Positions 7,327 through 13,930 of a DNA stretch of 25,441 bases are shown one piece after another. The notes beneath the pieces are model-generated. The model did no database searches, was not told the DNA's origin, and saw nothing but the letters and a program-made list of their open reading frames with translations. Positions within the stretch are counted from its first letter, which is position 1. Each line of letters opens with the position of its first letter. Origin of the DNA: JBCDGH01 sp038751365 (GTDB lineage Bacteria > Patescibacteriota > JACMRA01); the NCBI GenBank assembly GCA_038751365.1, contig JBCDGH010000018.1, forward strand, positions 1-25,441, in the 5' to 3' direction. The translations under genes and the position numbers were made by a program.

Positions 7327-7686
7327 ATGCTCAGAATTTTACTCCACTTTATAATAAACATTTTACTAATACTTGGCTTAGCAGCTGTTTTGCCTGATTT
7401 TCAAGTAGTTGGATTTAACCAAGCAGCGATTTTTATTGTTATTCTAGCTATATTAAATTGGACCCTACTACCTATAATTAAGATCTTAACTCTGCCCCTT
7501 ACCCTCCTAAGTCTAGGCTTGTTCAACGTAATTCTGAATTTGGTAGTAGTTATTATAGTAGCTAATATAGTTGATGGAATTAGCTTAGGTGATAGCACTA
7601 TTAATCAGCTTTTTATTGCATCTCTAATTAGCATCATTTTAGCAATTGGTAACGGATTGGTAGGTAATTTAGATAAATCTAGGTAA
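7327..7686 (+). CDS. Phage holin family 4_2 / YvlD-like membrane protein
   Basis: A 119-residue hydrophobic protein with about four transmembrane helices. The pattern LPDFQVVGFNQAAIFIVILA, then LNWTLLPIIKILTLPLTLLSLGLFNVILN, is the hallmark of PF04020-type proteins: a GF turn, an ILN-PIIK-TLPLTLLTLG-like amphipathic loop and a glycine-rich last helix. Despite the family name, members are common in non-phage chromosomes and their role is not established; the Bacillus homologue YvlD sits in an envelope-stress operon. No phage genes are nearby, so a lysis role is unlikely. It converges on the sufD-like gene with only 4 bases between the two stops. Confidence 0.85.
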   Translation: MLRILLHFIINILLILGLAAVLPDFQVVGFNQAAIFIVILAILNWTLLPIIKILTLPLTLLSLGLFNVILNLVVVIIVANIVDGISLGDSTINQLFIASLISIILAIGNGLVGNLDKSR

Positions 7687-7690
7687 AATC

Positions 7691-8401
7691 TTAGATAAGT
7701 TTTGCCTTAACCTCATCGAGAAAACCAATTGTCAGTAACTCTTGCACTGTTTTTAACTCCAACCCCTTACTCAATAGATAGTTAATTTCTTTGTCTTCAA
7801 AGTAACTAATTGTATTTTCGTGACTACAAGATACATCTTTACTGAGAATTTCTAATACTGGATTAGATTCGATATTTGAGTGTGAGGAGACTAAACTTTT
7901 CAATTTTAAGCTTGCTAATGAATTCTTGATCGAAGGTGCTGTCCTGACTTTAGCTTCTAGCTTGGTTTTCTTTTTCTTAAAAGAGACATTTTTTGCCAAT
8001 ACTTGGCTTTGAGTTTCATTAGCTAAGTGATTGAAGGTTATATCAATATCATTCACTCTTTCTTTTTGAAAAAAGTTTACTAAATATACTTCAACCTTAG
8101 ATAAATTCCCTTTAAGATTAAAACCCAAATTCAAGTCACAGCTATCATTATATACAAACAATTTTAGGCTAGACTGGGTATTAATATTAAACTTCACATG
8201 TAAAGCAGATTTTTGAACTAAAATGTATACATTTAATGATTTACTAGCTACTACATTGTAGCTATCATCAGAAGCAATATAGTCTAAGTTCTTAATCTTT
8301 TTTAACTGCTTTAAGAAACCTGTTTGAGAATCTTGAACTATAGAAAATTTTGATAAGCTCTGTATATGCCCACTAATATCTGATATATAAGATTTAATCA
8401 T
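7691..8401 (-). CDS. SufD-like scaffold protein of iron-sulfur cluster assembly (short form)
   Basis: Predicted partner of the neighbouring SufC ATPase in building iron-sulfur clusters. The C-terminal half is diagnostic of SufB/SufD: repeated beta-helix strands, then LKSLVSSHSNIESNPVLEIL, DVSCSHENT (Cys192, His194) and the helical EDKEINYLLSKGLELKTVQELLTIGF. The CSH motif, like CSHGA of SufD, points to SufD rather than SufB (usually EHEA). At 236 residues it is far shorter than E. coli SufD (~420): the N-terminal helical domain is missing. The ATG at 8401 overlaps the sufC stop by 8 bases, implying translational coupling; an upstream in-frame TTG at 8410 is less likely. No SufB, SufS or SufU is adjacent. 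Confidence 0.82.
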   Translation of the reverse strand: MIKSYISDISGHIQSLSKFSIVQDSQTGFLKQLKKIKNLDYIASDDSYNVVASKSLNVYILVQKSALHVKFNINTQSSLKLFVYNDSCDLNLGFNLKGNLSKVEVYLVNFFQKERVNDIDITFNHLANETQSQVLAKNVSFKKKKTKLEAKVRTAPSIKNSLASLKLKSLVSSHSNIESNPVLEILSKDVSCSHENTISYFEDKEINYLLSKGLELKTVQELLTIGFLDEVKAKLI

Positions 8402-9164
8402 AAGCTGCAAAACCTGAGTGTTTAATGTCTTCTATGAGAGCCTGATTACCTATTTTTACTACCTGACCATTAGATAAAATCGCAACTTGATCGATATTTA
8501 TTTTCTGTAAAAAATCCAGATTATGGCTGATGATAAGTAGAGTTACTTTTTTAGATTGCAAATAAGTAATAATCTTAAGCAGGTTTTTTAGGCTGTCCAC
8601 ATCTATTCCAGAGTCGACCTCATCTAAAATTACAAATTTAGGTTCTAAAAGTAATAGCTGTATTAATTCAAACTTTTTTTTCTCACCACCAGACATTGAC
8701 TCAAGCGAACTTCTACTCAAAATATTATCACTAAATTTAAATCTTTTTATAGTAGACTTAACATATTCAAGAAACTCTTTACTACCCATTTGAGGTAAAC
8801 CTCGATAAAGCTGATGTGTATTAAATATAGTTTTCAAAAAATTAAACGGAGCCACCCCAACTAAATCGACTGGATTTTGAAAGCATAAAAATATTCCTAA
8901 CTTAGCTCTCTGACTAAGTGAATACTTTTCCAAAGAAGTATCTTCAGTACTCTTGTAGTTATAATAATTTAAGGGATCGATTTGAATTCGACCTCGCTTG
9001 ATCTGATACGCAGGGTAACCTATAATAGTTTTAGCTAGAGTGCTTTTTCCTGAGCCATTAGACCCTAAGATGAGATAAGTTGAAGCTTTAATAAACTCTA
9101 AATTTATTTCTTTTAGCAGTAGCTGATTTTTACAATAAACATCTAAATTTGTAAGCTTTAGCAT
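8394..9164 (-). CDS. sufC: SufC-type ABC ATPase of iron-sulfur cluster assembly
   Basis: Cytosolic ABC-type ATPase that drives conformational change in the SufB/SufD scaffold. From the ATG at 9164 it is 256 residues and opens MLKLTNLDVYCKNQLLL like other SufC proteins; an in-frame TTG at 9200 coincides with a TTGACA -35-like hexamer and is rejected. Visible motifs are Walker A GSNGSGKST (about 34-42), Q-loop CFQNP, signature MSGGEKKKFE, Walker B with the SufC-specific ILDEVDSGIDVD, and the H-loop IISHN. The SGGEKK and DEVDSGID combination separates it from transporter ATPases. It is followed by the sufD-like gene with overlapping ends. Confidence 0.93.
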   Translation of the reverse strand: MLKLTNLDVYCKNQLLLKEINLEFIKASTYLILGSNGSGKSTLAKTIIGYPAYQIKRGRIQIDPLNYYNYKSTEDTSLEKYSLSQRAKLGIFLCFQNPVDLVGVAPFNFLKTIFNTHQLYRGLPQMGSKEFLEYVKSTIKRFKFSDNILSRSSLESMSGGEKKKFELIQLLLLEPKFVILDEVDSGIDVDSLKNLLKIITYLQSKKVTLLIISHNLDFLQKINIDQVAILSNGQVVKIGNQALIEDIKHSGFAAYD

Positions 9165-9183
9165 AGTATTAATAGTTAATTTG

Positions 9184-9212
9184 ATAGTACTAAATGTCAA
9201 TTTGACTGTCTA
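9184..9212 (-). promoter_or_regulatory. Possible promoter of the sufC-sufD-like operon
   Basis: TAGACA (9212-9207) and TACTAT (9189-9184) are separated by 17 bp. A better -35 hexamer TTGACA (9200-9195) lies between them but only has a poor -10 (AACTAT) at 17 bp. One of the two probably serves sufC. Confidence 0.3.
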
Positions 9213-9258
9213 GTTCCTAGTTAAAATCGTGTACAAATTCACTATTTTAATTACAAAC

Positions 9259-9288
9259 TTGACCAAGTTGCTTTTTTAAAGATAAAAT
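9259..9288 (+). promoter_or_regulatory. Putative promoter of the HAD hydrolase gene
   Basis: TTGACC (9259-9264) and TAAAAT (9283-9288), spacing 18 bp, each 5/6 to consensus. The start would fall near 9295, leaving a leader of about 18 nt before the GTG start. Confidence 0.45.
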
Positions 9289-9312
9289 AATTTATAACTA
9301 AAGTTTGTCATT

Positions 9313-9978
9313 GTGGTAATTAACTATACTAAAGGCGCTATTTTTGACTTAGAAGGCGTTGTCAGCGACACCAGAAAAATTAAAACCCAAGTCAGCGTAG
9401 ATATGCTGTATGAGAGATATGGAATAGATATCACACCTGAAGATTTTGAGGAGCGCTATGCTGGGATGAAAACTAGACAGTTGTTCAATAATATTTTCAA
9501 AGAGTATGAAGTTGACGACGAAATTGATAATTTTGTAGAACTTAGAAATAGCGAGCTGGACTCACAAATTGATAATTATCTACCGATTGTCCCTGGGTCT
9601 ACCGATTTGATAGACGGTTTCAGGCAAGATGGTTATAAATTAGCCTTAGTAGCTGTTGGTATGAGAGAATGGTCTGACAAAGTAGCCAAAAAAATGAATG
9701 TGAGAAGCAAATTTGATGTAATAATCTATTCTGATGAAGTAGAAAAAGTAAAACCTGATTCAGAAATATATCTTTTAGCTGCAGAAAAACTAAGACTAGA
9801 ACCTGAAAAATGTATAGCTATAGATAGTACAAAAGAAGGTCTAATTTCTGCTACTGAAGCAGGTATGAAATCAATCATTTTGACTGAAAATCCAAGTGAC
9901 GATGACCTTAAATCAGCTGATATTTTGACTGATGATCTGCGTAAAATTAAAATTGACTCCTTGAAGCTAGTTGATTAA
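9313..9978 (+). CDS. HAD-superfamily hydrolase, beta-phosphoglucomutase-like, with altered catalytic motifs
   Basis: 221-residue cytosolic protein with the HAD core plus a helical cap (about 20-90), the layout of subfamily IA phosphatases and beta-phosphoglucomutase. Motif I is FDLEGVVSDT: the nucleophile Asp12 is present, but the second aspartate, the general acid/base, is Glu14. Motif II (LALVAVGMREW, about 111-120) has no serine or threonine where one is usually found. Motif III is EVEKVKPDSEIY with Lys147, and motif IV is AIDSTKEGLISATEAGM with Asp171. Mg2+ binding still looks possible, but turnover may be changed. The start is GTG at 9313; no better ATG is upstream. The 3' end overlaps the convergent endonuclease/phosphatase gene by 12 bp. 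Confidence 0.82.
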   Translation: MVINYTKGAIFDLEGVVSDTRKIKTQVSVDMLYERYGIDITPEDFEERYAGMKTRQLFNNIFKEYEVDDEIDNFVELRNSELDSQIDNYLPIVPGSTDLIDGFRQDGYKLALVAVGMREWSDKVAKKMNVRSKFDVIIYSDEVEKVKPDSEIYLLAAEKLRLEPEKCIAIDSTKEGLISATEAGMKSIILTENPSDDDLKSADILTDDLRKIKIDSLKLVD

Positions 9979-10782
9979 GTCTAACTCTGCTACTACTGGC
10001 AAGTGATCAGAGACTGTGATTTCTGGTACGTGGTACGTTTTGCATCGGAAACCCTTCTGAAAAATATAATCGACACGCAGACCTTGCAAATCTGGAATGT
10101 TACTGAATATTGGGTGAACTACTTTATTTAGGGAGTTTGAAGTATCTTTATTTACAAGATCAAGGTGTTGACTAAGCAATGCTACTGATGCTGATTTATC
10201 ATGGATATTCAAATCCCCGGCGAATATAACTGGTATATCTTTAACGTTATTTAGAAAGTTTAGTAACGTTCTAGTTTGTTGAATAGTTTGCAAAGTCTCT
10301 TCGCAGCCATATGATACAGTAAAGTGACTGACAATATTACGAAAGTAGATGCCATCTTTATTTTTTAATACAGACCACAAAAAGTTTTTAGGCTCTTCAA
10401 AAACGTTATAATACTTGGACTTATCATTCTGAATAGTTGTCTTAATCAAGTCGTGATCTTCAGTATACTCTGTATAATTTGGTAGAGTAGGCTCAAAGAA
10501 AACACCCGAATCTACAATTTCTAAGTCAGTTAAGAAGGCGTTGCCACTTAGCGATACCTTCCCTTCATTTGATTTAAGACCACTAAAGGGAGCAAAGACA
10601 CCATTTAGTTTCAGCTCTTTTTTCAACAATTCAAATGGTTGCTCAATAAATGAGTCACAGTAGTTAAACCTTCCACTGCTTACTTCTTGTAAGTTTACGA
10701 CATTAGGTTTTTCAGTTTTCAGGAACTCGATAATTTCTTGCAAGTATTTGAAGTGCCAGACATTAAGCTGAATAATTTTCAT
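9967..10782 (-). CDS. Endonuclease/exonuclease/phosphatase (EEP) family protein
   Basis: Metal-dependent phosphodiesterase fold (DNase I, ExoIII, inositol phosphatase superfamily), 271 residues. Catalytic landmarks in order: IQLNVWH near the N-terminus (Asn7), VVNLQEV (Glu33), the histidine in IVSHFTV (153), FAGDLNIHD (Asp190, Asn192), VDYIF (Asp238) and VSDHLPVVAEL (Asp259-His260). All the residues for Mg2+ binding and phosphate hydrolysis are present. Substrate is not predictable: nucleic acid, phospholipid and sugar phosphate are all used in this superfamily. No signal peptide, so probably cytosolic. It follows the glutaredoxin-like gene by 52 nt and may be the last gene of the trxB transcript; a TTGACA in the gap could also supply its own promoter. 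Confidence 0.85.
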   Translation of the reverse strand: MKIIQLNVWHFKYLQEIIEFLKTEKPNVVNLQEVSSGRFNYCDSFIEQPFELLKKELKLNGVFAPFSGLKSNEGKVSLSGNAFLTDLEIVDSGVFFEPTLPNYTEYTEDHDLIKTTIQNDKSKYYNVFEEPKNFLWSVLKNKDGIYFRNIVSHFTVSYGCEETLQTIQQTRTLLNFLNNVKDIPVIFAGDLNIHDKSASVALLSQHLDLVNKDTSNSLNKVVHPIFSNIPDLQGLRVDYIFQKGFRCKTYHVPEITVSDHLPVVAELDLIN

Positions 10783-10834
10783 AGCTAATTAGCTCCAAAC
10801 ACAAATTTTAGCTCTTGTCAAAACAGAGTCTACT

Positions 10835-11224
10835 TCAAAACCTCATCGGATTCTTCAACATTGGAGTATTTTTTTCCTCGCCATTAACTAATAGTAAACC
10901 ACTACCTGTATCTCCAATATTCCACTTTGATTTATGTAATTCGAAATTACCACCTACATAATCGCCTTTAATAAATATTTGAGGCTTTGTGCAGTTTAGC
11001 TGATATTGACTTGTTGACTCCCACCCATACTCTGTGACTAATTCAGTTAACTGCTCATCATTAAAGTCTTGGTAAAGATAATATATATTAAAACTATTAA
11101 TAATACCGTTCTCTTGTAATTTATTAAATAATTTTTCACTAGCTGCGCAAAAAGGGCAACCTGTTTTATAAAATATAGTATTTTCTTCCTTAGCTATAGT
11201 TCTAAGTTGATCTAAAGTTTTCAT
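10835..11224 (-). CDS. Glutaredoxin-like thiol-disulfide protein
   Basis: A 129-residue thioredoxin-fold protein. The active site CPFC (Cys23-Cys26) follows a strand and precedes a helix, as in glutaredoxins. The cis-proline loop reads CTKPQIFIKGDYVGG (about 78-92), matching the glutaredoxin TVPQVFI-x-G-x-x-IGG pattern. A tail of about 35 residues after GGNFEL extends beyond classical glutaredoxins. It lies 11 nt downstream of trxB, so the two should be co-translated; its electron source may be TrxB directly, since no thioredoxin or glutathione reductase gene is visible. The nearby Prx5-type peroxiredoxin is a likely client: in Haemophilus and others the two domains are fused. The stop is TGA. 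Confidence 0.82.
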   Translation of the reverse strand: MKTLDQLRTIAKEENTIFYKTGCPFCAASEKLFNKLQENGIINSFNIYYLYQDFNDEQLTELVTEYGWESTSQYQLNCTKPQIFIKGDYVGGNFELHKSKWNIGDTGSGLLLVNGEEKNTPMLKNPMRF

Positions 11225-11235
11225 ACGTTTTTTAT

Positions 11236-12201
11236 TTATTCTTCAAGCCACTTCTCTAAATCCATAGCTGCTTTACAGCCATGCCCAGCTGCAGTTATCG
11301 CCTGTCTATAGATTTTATCTTCTACATCTCCTGCCAAAAATATCCCTTCAACATTGCTCATAGTATCATATTTAGAAGTTCTTATTTCCGCTGGCATTCG
11401 CAACTGCGGTGTGAGATAACCCACTTCATCCATAGTCAGCTGATTTTGCGCAAAACTAGAATTAGGTATATGTCCAATAGCTACAAATACTCCACTAAGT
11501 TCAATCTCAGTAACTTCTCCATTTTGAGTATCTTCAATTGTGACACCTTGTACTTTTTCTTGACCTAGAAAGTCAATAACTTTTTTGTTTAGGACAAACT
11601 CTATTTTTGGATTATTTTTTGCTCTATCCAGCATTATCTTTGAAGCTCTGAAGCTTTCGCTTCGATGTATTAGATAAACTTTATCAGCAAATTTAGTCAG
11701 AAAATTAGCTTCTTCCATGGCTGAATCTCCTCCGCCTACAATAGCTATAGTTTTACCCCTGTAGAAAAAACCATCACAAGTTGCACACGAGTGATAACCT
11801 TTTCCAACAAATTTTTCCTCACCTGGAATACCCAAATATCTAGCAGATGCTCCTGAAGCTATTATTAAGGCATTATATTCATGATTGTTAGACCCATCGC
11901 TAATAGTAAATTTAGGCTTACCCTCATGGCTTTTGTTCTCTAAGCTTTTTATTACCGAAAACACTGATTTAGTACCAAATCTTTCAGCTTGCTTTTGCAT
12001 ATTTTGCATCAAATCTCCTCCTTGAATACCTTCAGGAAAACCTGGAAAATTCTCAATTTCTGTAGTTGTAGTCAGTTGACCACCTGGCTGAATTCCTAAG
12101 AAAACAGTTGTATCTATGTTGGCTCTAGAAGTATATATTGCAGCTGTCCAACCAGCAGGTCCAGAGCCTATAATACCAATTTTATGATTAGTTTGTGACA
12201 T
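11236..12201 (-). CDS. trxB: Thioredoxin reductase (NADPH-type flavoprotein)
   Basis: FAD enzyme passing electrons from NAD(P)H to thioredoxin or glutaredoxin-like proteins, 321 residues. It shows the FAD loop IGSGPAGWTAA (12-22), the redox disulfide CATC (Cys139, Cys142), the nucleotide loop IVGGGDSAMEEA, and the C-terminal FAD contact GIFLAGDVEDKIYRQAITAAGHG. The NADPH 2'-phosphate motif, normally HRRxxxR, is HRSESFR (179-185): the second arginine is serine, which could weaken the preference for NADPH over NADH. It is the first gene of a unit with the glutaredoxin-like gene, and lies just behind the peroxiredoxin terminator with an AT-rich leader and no Shine-Dalgarno sequence. Confidence 0.95.
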   Translation of the reverse strand: MSQTNHKIGIIGSGPAGWTAAIYTSRANIDTTVFLGIQPGGQLTTTTEIENFPGFPEGIQGGDLMQNMQKQAERFGTKSVFSVIKSLENKSHEGKPKFTISDGSNNHEYNALIIASGASARYLGIPGEEKFVGKGYHSCATCDGFFYRGKTIAIVGGGDSAMEEANFLTKFADKVYLIHRSESFRASKIMLDRAKNNPKIEFVLNKKVIDFLGQEKVQGVTIEDTQNGEVTEIELSGVFVAIGHIPNSSFAQNQLTMDEVGYLTPQLRMPAEIRTSKYDTMSNVEGIFLAGDVEDKIYRQAITAAGHGCKAAMDLEKWLEE

Positions 12202-12221
12202 ATTAATTATATTTAGAAGTA

Positions 12222-12249
12222 TAAAAACAAAGCCGGATAAAGTTCCGGC
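12222..12249 (-). terminator. Rho-independent terminator of the peroxiredoxin gene
   Basis: On the minus strand GCCGGA-ACTTTA-TCCGGC makes a perfect GC-rich 6-bp stem (12249-12232), followed by TTTGTTTTTA. It sits 27 nt after the peroxiredoxin stop and just before trxB, so the two genes should be separate units. Confidence 0.75.
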
Positions 12250-12276
12250 ACTTTTAAATTATAAGCTGATAAAGAG

Positions 12277-12840
12277 CTATTGCTTATTTGCTTTTAGATA
12301 ATTTAGCATTGTGCTCGCATCACTAACCTCAAACGGATCGTTCGGACAATCATCAGAGAATTCTGGCTCAATAAAGATCTTCTCGATGATACCATCTACT
12401 ACATGCATACTGTATCTCCATGATCTCATACCAAAGCCAAGGTTTTCTTTCTTAACAAGCATACCCATCTTTCTAGTAAACTCTGAGTTTCCGTCAGGAA
12501 TCATTTTCACTTTAGATACTTCGAGATTCTTAGCCCATTGATACATTACAAAAGCATCATTGACACTCAAACAATATACTTCGTCGACTCCTAGATCTTT
12601 AAAGTCATCATAATGCTTCTCATAACCTGGTAAGTGAGTAGATGAGCAAGTTGGAGTGAAAGCACCTGGTAAAGCCAAGACTACCACGCTCTTTCCACTA
12701 AAAATAGTGTCTGTACTCAGATCCTGCCACTTAAATGGGTTATCGCCTCCTAAGCTCTCATCCTTGACTCTAGTTTTGAAAATGACTTCTGGAACTGAAG
12801 AATTTTCTAGATTAATTGTTGGTTTTGATTGATTATTCAT
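12277..12840 (-). CDS. Peroxiredoxin of the Prx5 / type II family
   Basis: Reduces H2O2 and organic peroxides through a peroxidatic cysteine, in the cytosol. The 187 residues contain the signature LPGAFTPTCSSTHLPGY with peroxidatic Cys65, the second cysteine in EVYCLSVNDAFVM (Cys90, 25 residues later, the spacing of the resolving cysteine in plant type II peroxiredoxins), FGMRSWRYSM with the active-site arginine, and the terminal DPFEVSDAS segment. A third cysteine (Cys165, DDCPNDPF) is extra. Type II enzymes are usually recycled by glutaredoxin or thioredoxin, both suggested by the genes downstream. A short extra N-terminus of about 15 residues precedes the domain. Transcribed alone from a good promoter and ended by a strong terminator; divergent from an HxlR regulator. 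Confidence 0.94.
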   Translation of the reverse strand: MNNQSKPTINLENSSVPEVIFKTRVKDESLGGDNPFKWQDLSTDTIFSGKSVVVLALPGAFTPTCSSTHLPGYEKHYDDFKDLGVDEVYCLSVNDAFVMYQWAKNLEVSKVKMIPDGNSEFTRKMGMLVKKENLGFGMRSWRYSMHVVDGIIEKIFIEPEFSDDCPNDPFEVSDASTMLNYLKANKQ

Positions 12841-12856
12841 AATGTTATAATTTTAA

Positions 12857-12879
12857 TAGTTAGTATTAACTACTAGTAG
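12857..12879. promoter_or_regulatory. Inverted repeats at the peroxiredoxin start site, candidate HxlR operator
   Basis: TAGTTA-GTAT-TAACTA (12857-12872) is a perfect 6-bp inverted repeat, overlapped by the perfect 10-bp palindrome CTACTAGTAG (12870-12879). They cover the predicted transcription start and touch the -10 of the peroxiredoxin promoter, where a repressor would block initiation. Binding by the divergent HxlR protein is inferred from position. Confidence 0.45.
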
Positions 12880-12907
12880 GTATAAAAAATATACTTAATC
12901 TTGTCAA
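12879..12907 (-). promoter_or_regulatory. Promoter of the peroxiredoxin gene
   Basis: TTGACA (12907-12902) and TATACC (12884-12879) are 17 bp apart. The -35 lies inside CTTGACAAG, which also reads TTGTCA on the other strand and may serve the divergent regulator gene. Confidence 0.6.
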
Positions 12908-12955
12908 GATACTTAAAATAGTTTTAGATATAGCTGTATAACATTATTTAGAATT

Positions 12956-13282
12956 ATGATTATTGAGCATGATATTGTAGAGAAAAAATATTGTCCTATT
13001 ATCAGACCTACTGAGCTGCTAGGCGATACTTGGACTTTATTGATTATCAAAGAGTTATTAGAAGAGCCATTAAGATTCAATAAGATCAAAGACAAAATCC
13101 CTGAAATCACTAATCGTACCCTTTCTGCTAGGCTCAAAAAACTAGTCAGTAATAAAGTAATTGAGAGAAATTTATTAGAAGGAAGTCCACCAAAAGTAGA
13201 GTATAATTTGACCCAGATGGGTTATGGACTCAAACCAGTACTTAGAGAGATTGAAGACTTTGGCAATAAGTTCATGTGTTAG
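12956..13282 (+). CDS. HxlR/DUF24-family winged-helix transcriptional regulator, probably redox-sensing
   Basis: 108-residue MarR-like winged-helix dimer protein. The family pattern is complete: CP near the N-terminus (Cys13), LGDTWTLLIIKELLEEPLRF, IPEITNRTLSARLKKL (recognition helix), the wing with SPPKVEYNLTQMG, and the dimerising last helix. In Bacillus relatives (HypR, YodB, CatR) the N-terminal cysteine senses disulfide stress or electrophiles, and YodB joins it to a C-terminal cysteine. Here a second cysteine is the very last residue (Cys108), which could make the same intersubunit disulfide. The gene diverges from the Prx5-type peroxiredoxin with a 115-bp spacer containing an inverted repeat, so control of the peroxiredoxin and of itself is the simplest reading. 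Confidence 0.88.
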   Translation: MIIEHDIVEKKYCPIIRPTELLGDTWTLLIIKELLEEPLRFNKIKDKIPEITNRTLSARLKKLVSNKVIERNLLEGSPPKVEYNLTQMGYGLKPVLREIEDFGNKFMC

Positions 13283-13318
13283 CTTCAGTAAAAAAATTTT
13301 GACCTGAAGTAATTTTTA
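13282..13318 (+). terminator. Weak terminator after the HxlR gene
   Basis: CTTCAG (13283-13288) pairs with CTGAAG (13304-13309), a G-U pair outside, loop of 15 nt, followed by TAATTTTTA. The loop is large and the T-run is interrupted, so efficiency is doubtful. Confidence 0.35.
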
Positions 13319-13384
13319 TACTACCTTACAAGTGGTAACAAAATATTACCGTTTCACATTTAGCTAAAAGTATTGGAGTGGGCG

Positions 13385-13819
13385 ATGAATATCAGTATAA
13401 AGCAACTAAAAGCTGAAAGAAAGAAATCGTTTGAAAAATTTGTACTCAAATTCCCAAAAGCAGATTTTTTTGATGAAGATAGTTTTTTCATATCAAGGCT
13501 AGAAAAAGAAAATTATATACAATACCCACAGCCAATAATATTCTATAGATTACAGGAGGAAGATTTATACAAGGATAACTGCAAGGATTTCCAAAAGCAA
13601 AGCTGGTATTCCGCCAATTCTAATGGATATAGATCAGTCTGGGTCGTCATTGGAGACGACATTATATACTGTGATAAAAAGAATATCAGTGACTATATAA
13701 ATGAAAATAATATCCTATATAAAGATATAGTAGCTGTAATAACATGTTATCAAAGTATATTTACGAATGCCAAAGGCGCTAATTTTAGAAGAGAACTAAG
13801 AGTTTTTGAACCAATGTAA
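13385..13819 (+). CDS. Orphan hypothetical protein, 144 residues
   Basis: Not recognised. Charged N-terminal helix (KQLKAERKKSFEKFVLKFPK), then a mixed alpha/beta sequence rich in tyrosine, asparagine and isoleucine: QYPQPIIFYRLQEEDL, SWYSANSNGYRSVWVVIGDD, DIVAVITCYQSIF and a final RRELRVFEPM. No signal peptide or membrane helix, so probably cytosolic. Three cysteines (CKDFQ, YCDKK, TCYQS) do not form a clear metal site. The start chosen is ATG 13385, because GGAG lies 6 nt upstream; the TTG at 13373 overlaps that site. A Shine-Dalgarno sequence this clear is rare among its neighbours, a possible sign of different ancestry. It follows the HxlR gene by 102 bp on the same strand and is followed by two hairpins. 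Co-regulation with HxlR is possible; function is open. Confidence 0.6.
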   Translation: MNISIKQLKAERKKSFEKFVLKFPKADFFDEDSFFISRLEKENYIQYPQPIIFYRLQEEDLYKDNCKDFQKQSWYSANSNGYRSVWVVIGDDIIYCDKKNISDYINENNILYKDIVAVITCYQSIFTNAKGANFRRELRVFEPM

Positions 13820-13830
13820 ATAAGCTAAAT

Positions 13831-13869
13831 ACTAACAAGTCGCACCAAAATAATCCGGTCCTTGTTAGT
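13831..13869. repeat. 9-bp inverted repeat downstream of the orphan gene
   Basis: ACTAACAAG (13831-13839) and CTTGTTAGT (13861-13869) are perfectly complementary across a 21-nt loop in which ACC (13844-13846) can pair with GGT (13857-13859). No T-run follows, so it is not a terminator alone. It may be a 3'-UTR structure that works with the hairpin at 13879, or a remnant of a mobile element. Confidence 0.5.
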
Positions 13870-13878
13870 TTAATCATT

Positions 13879-13908
13879 AAGCTGTCCCTAAAGGATAGCT
13901 TTTTGTTT
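13879..13908 (+). terminator. Rho-independent terminator after the orphan gene
   Basis: AAGCTGTCC (13879-13887) pairs with GGATAGCTT (13893-13901) with one G-U pair and a 5-nt loop, followed by TTTTGTTTAT. It works only for + strand transcripts and shields the ATPase operon coming from the other side. Confidence 0.7.
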
Positions 13909-13930
13909 ATTCTTTAGTAGGAGTCAAGCA

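Noticed and set aside
7327..7686. Prophage lysis holin
   Set aside because: The family is widespread on chromosomes and there are no phage genes around it.
11281..11568. 95-codon + strand frame over trxB
   Set aside because: Opposite trxB, no family features.
12311..12541. 76-codon + strand frame over the peroxiredoxin gene
   Set aside because: Antisense to a conserved gene without own signals.
12913..13137. 74-codon minus-strand frame over the HxlR gene
   Set aside because: The HxlR reading on the + strand has a complete family signature; the other strand has none.
13831..13869. CRISPR-like or mobile-element terminal repeat
   Set aside because: A single inverted pair with no direct repeats, spacers or transposase; kept only as an inverted repeat.
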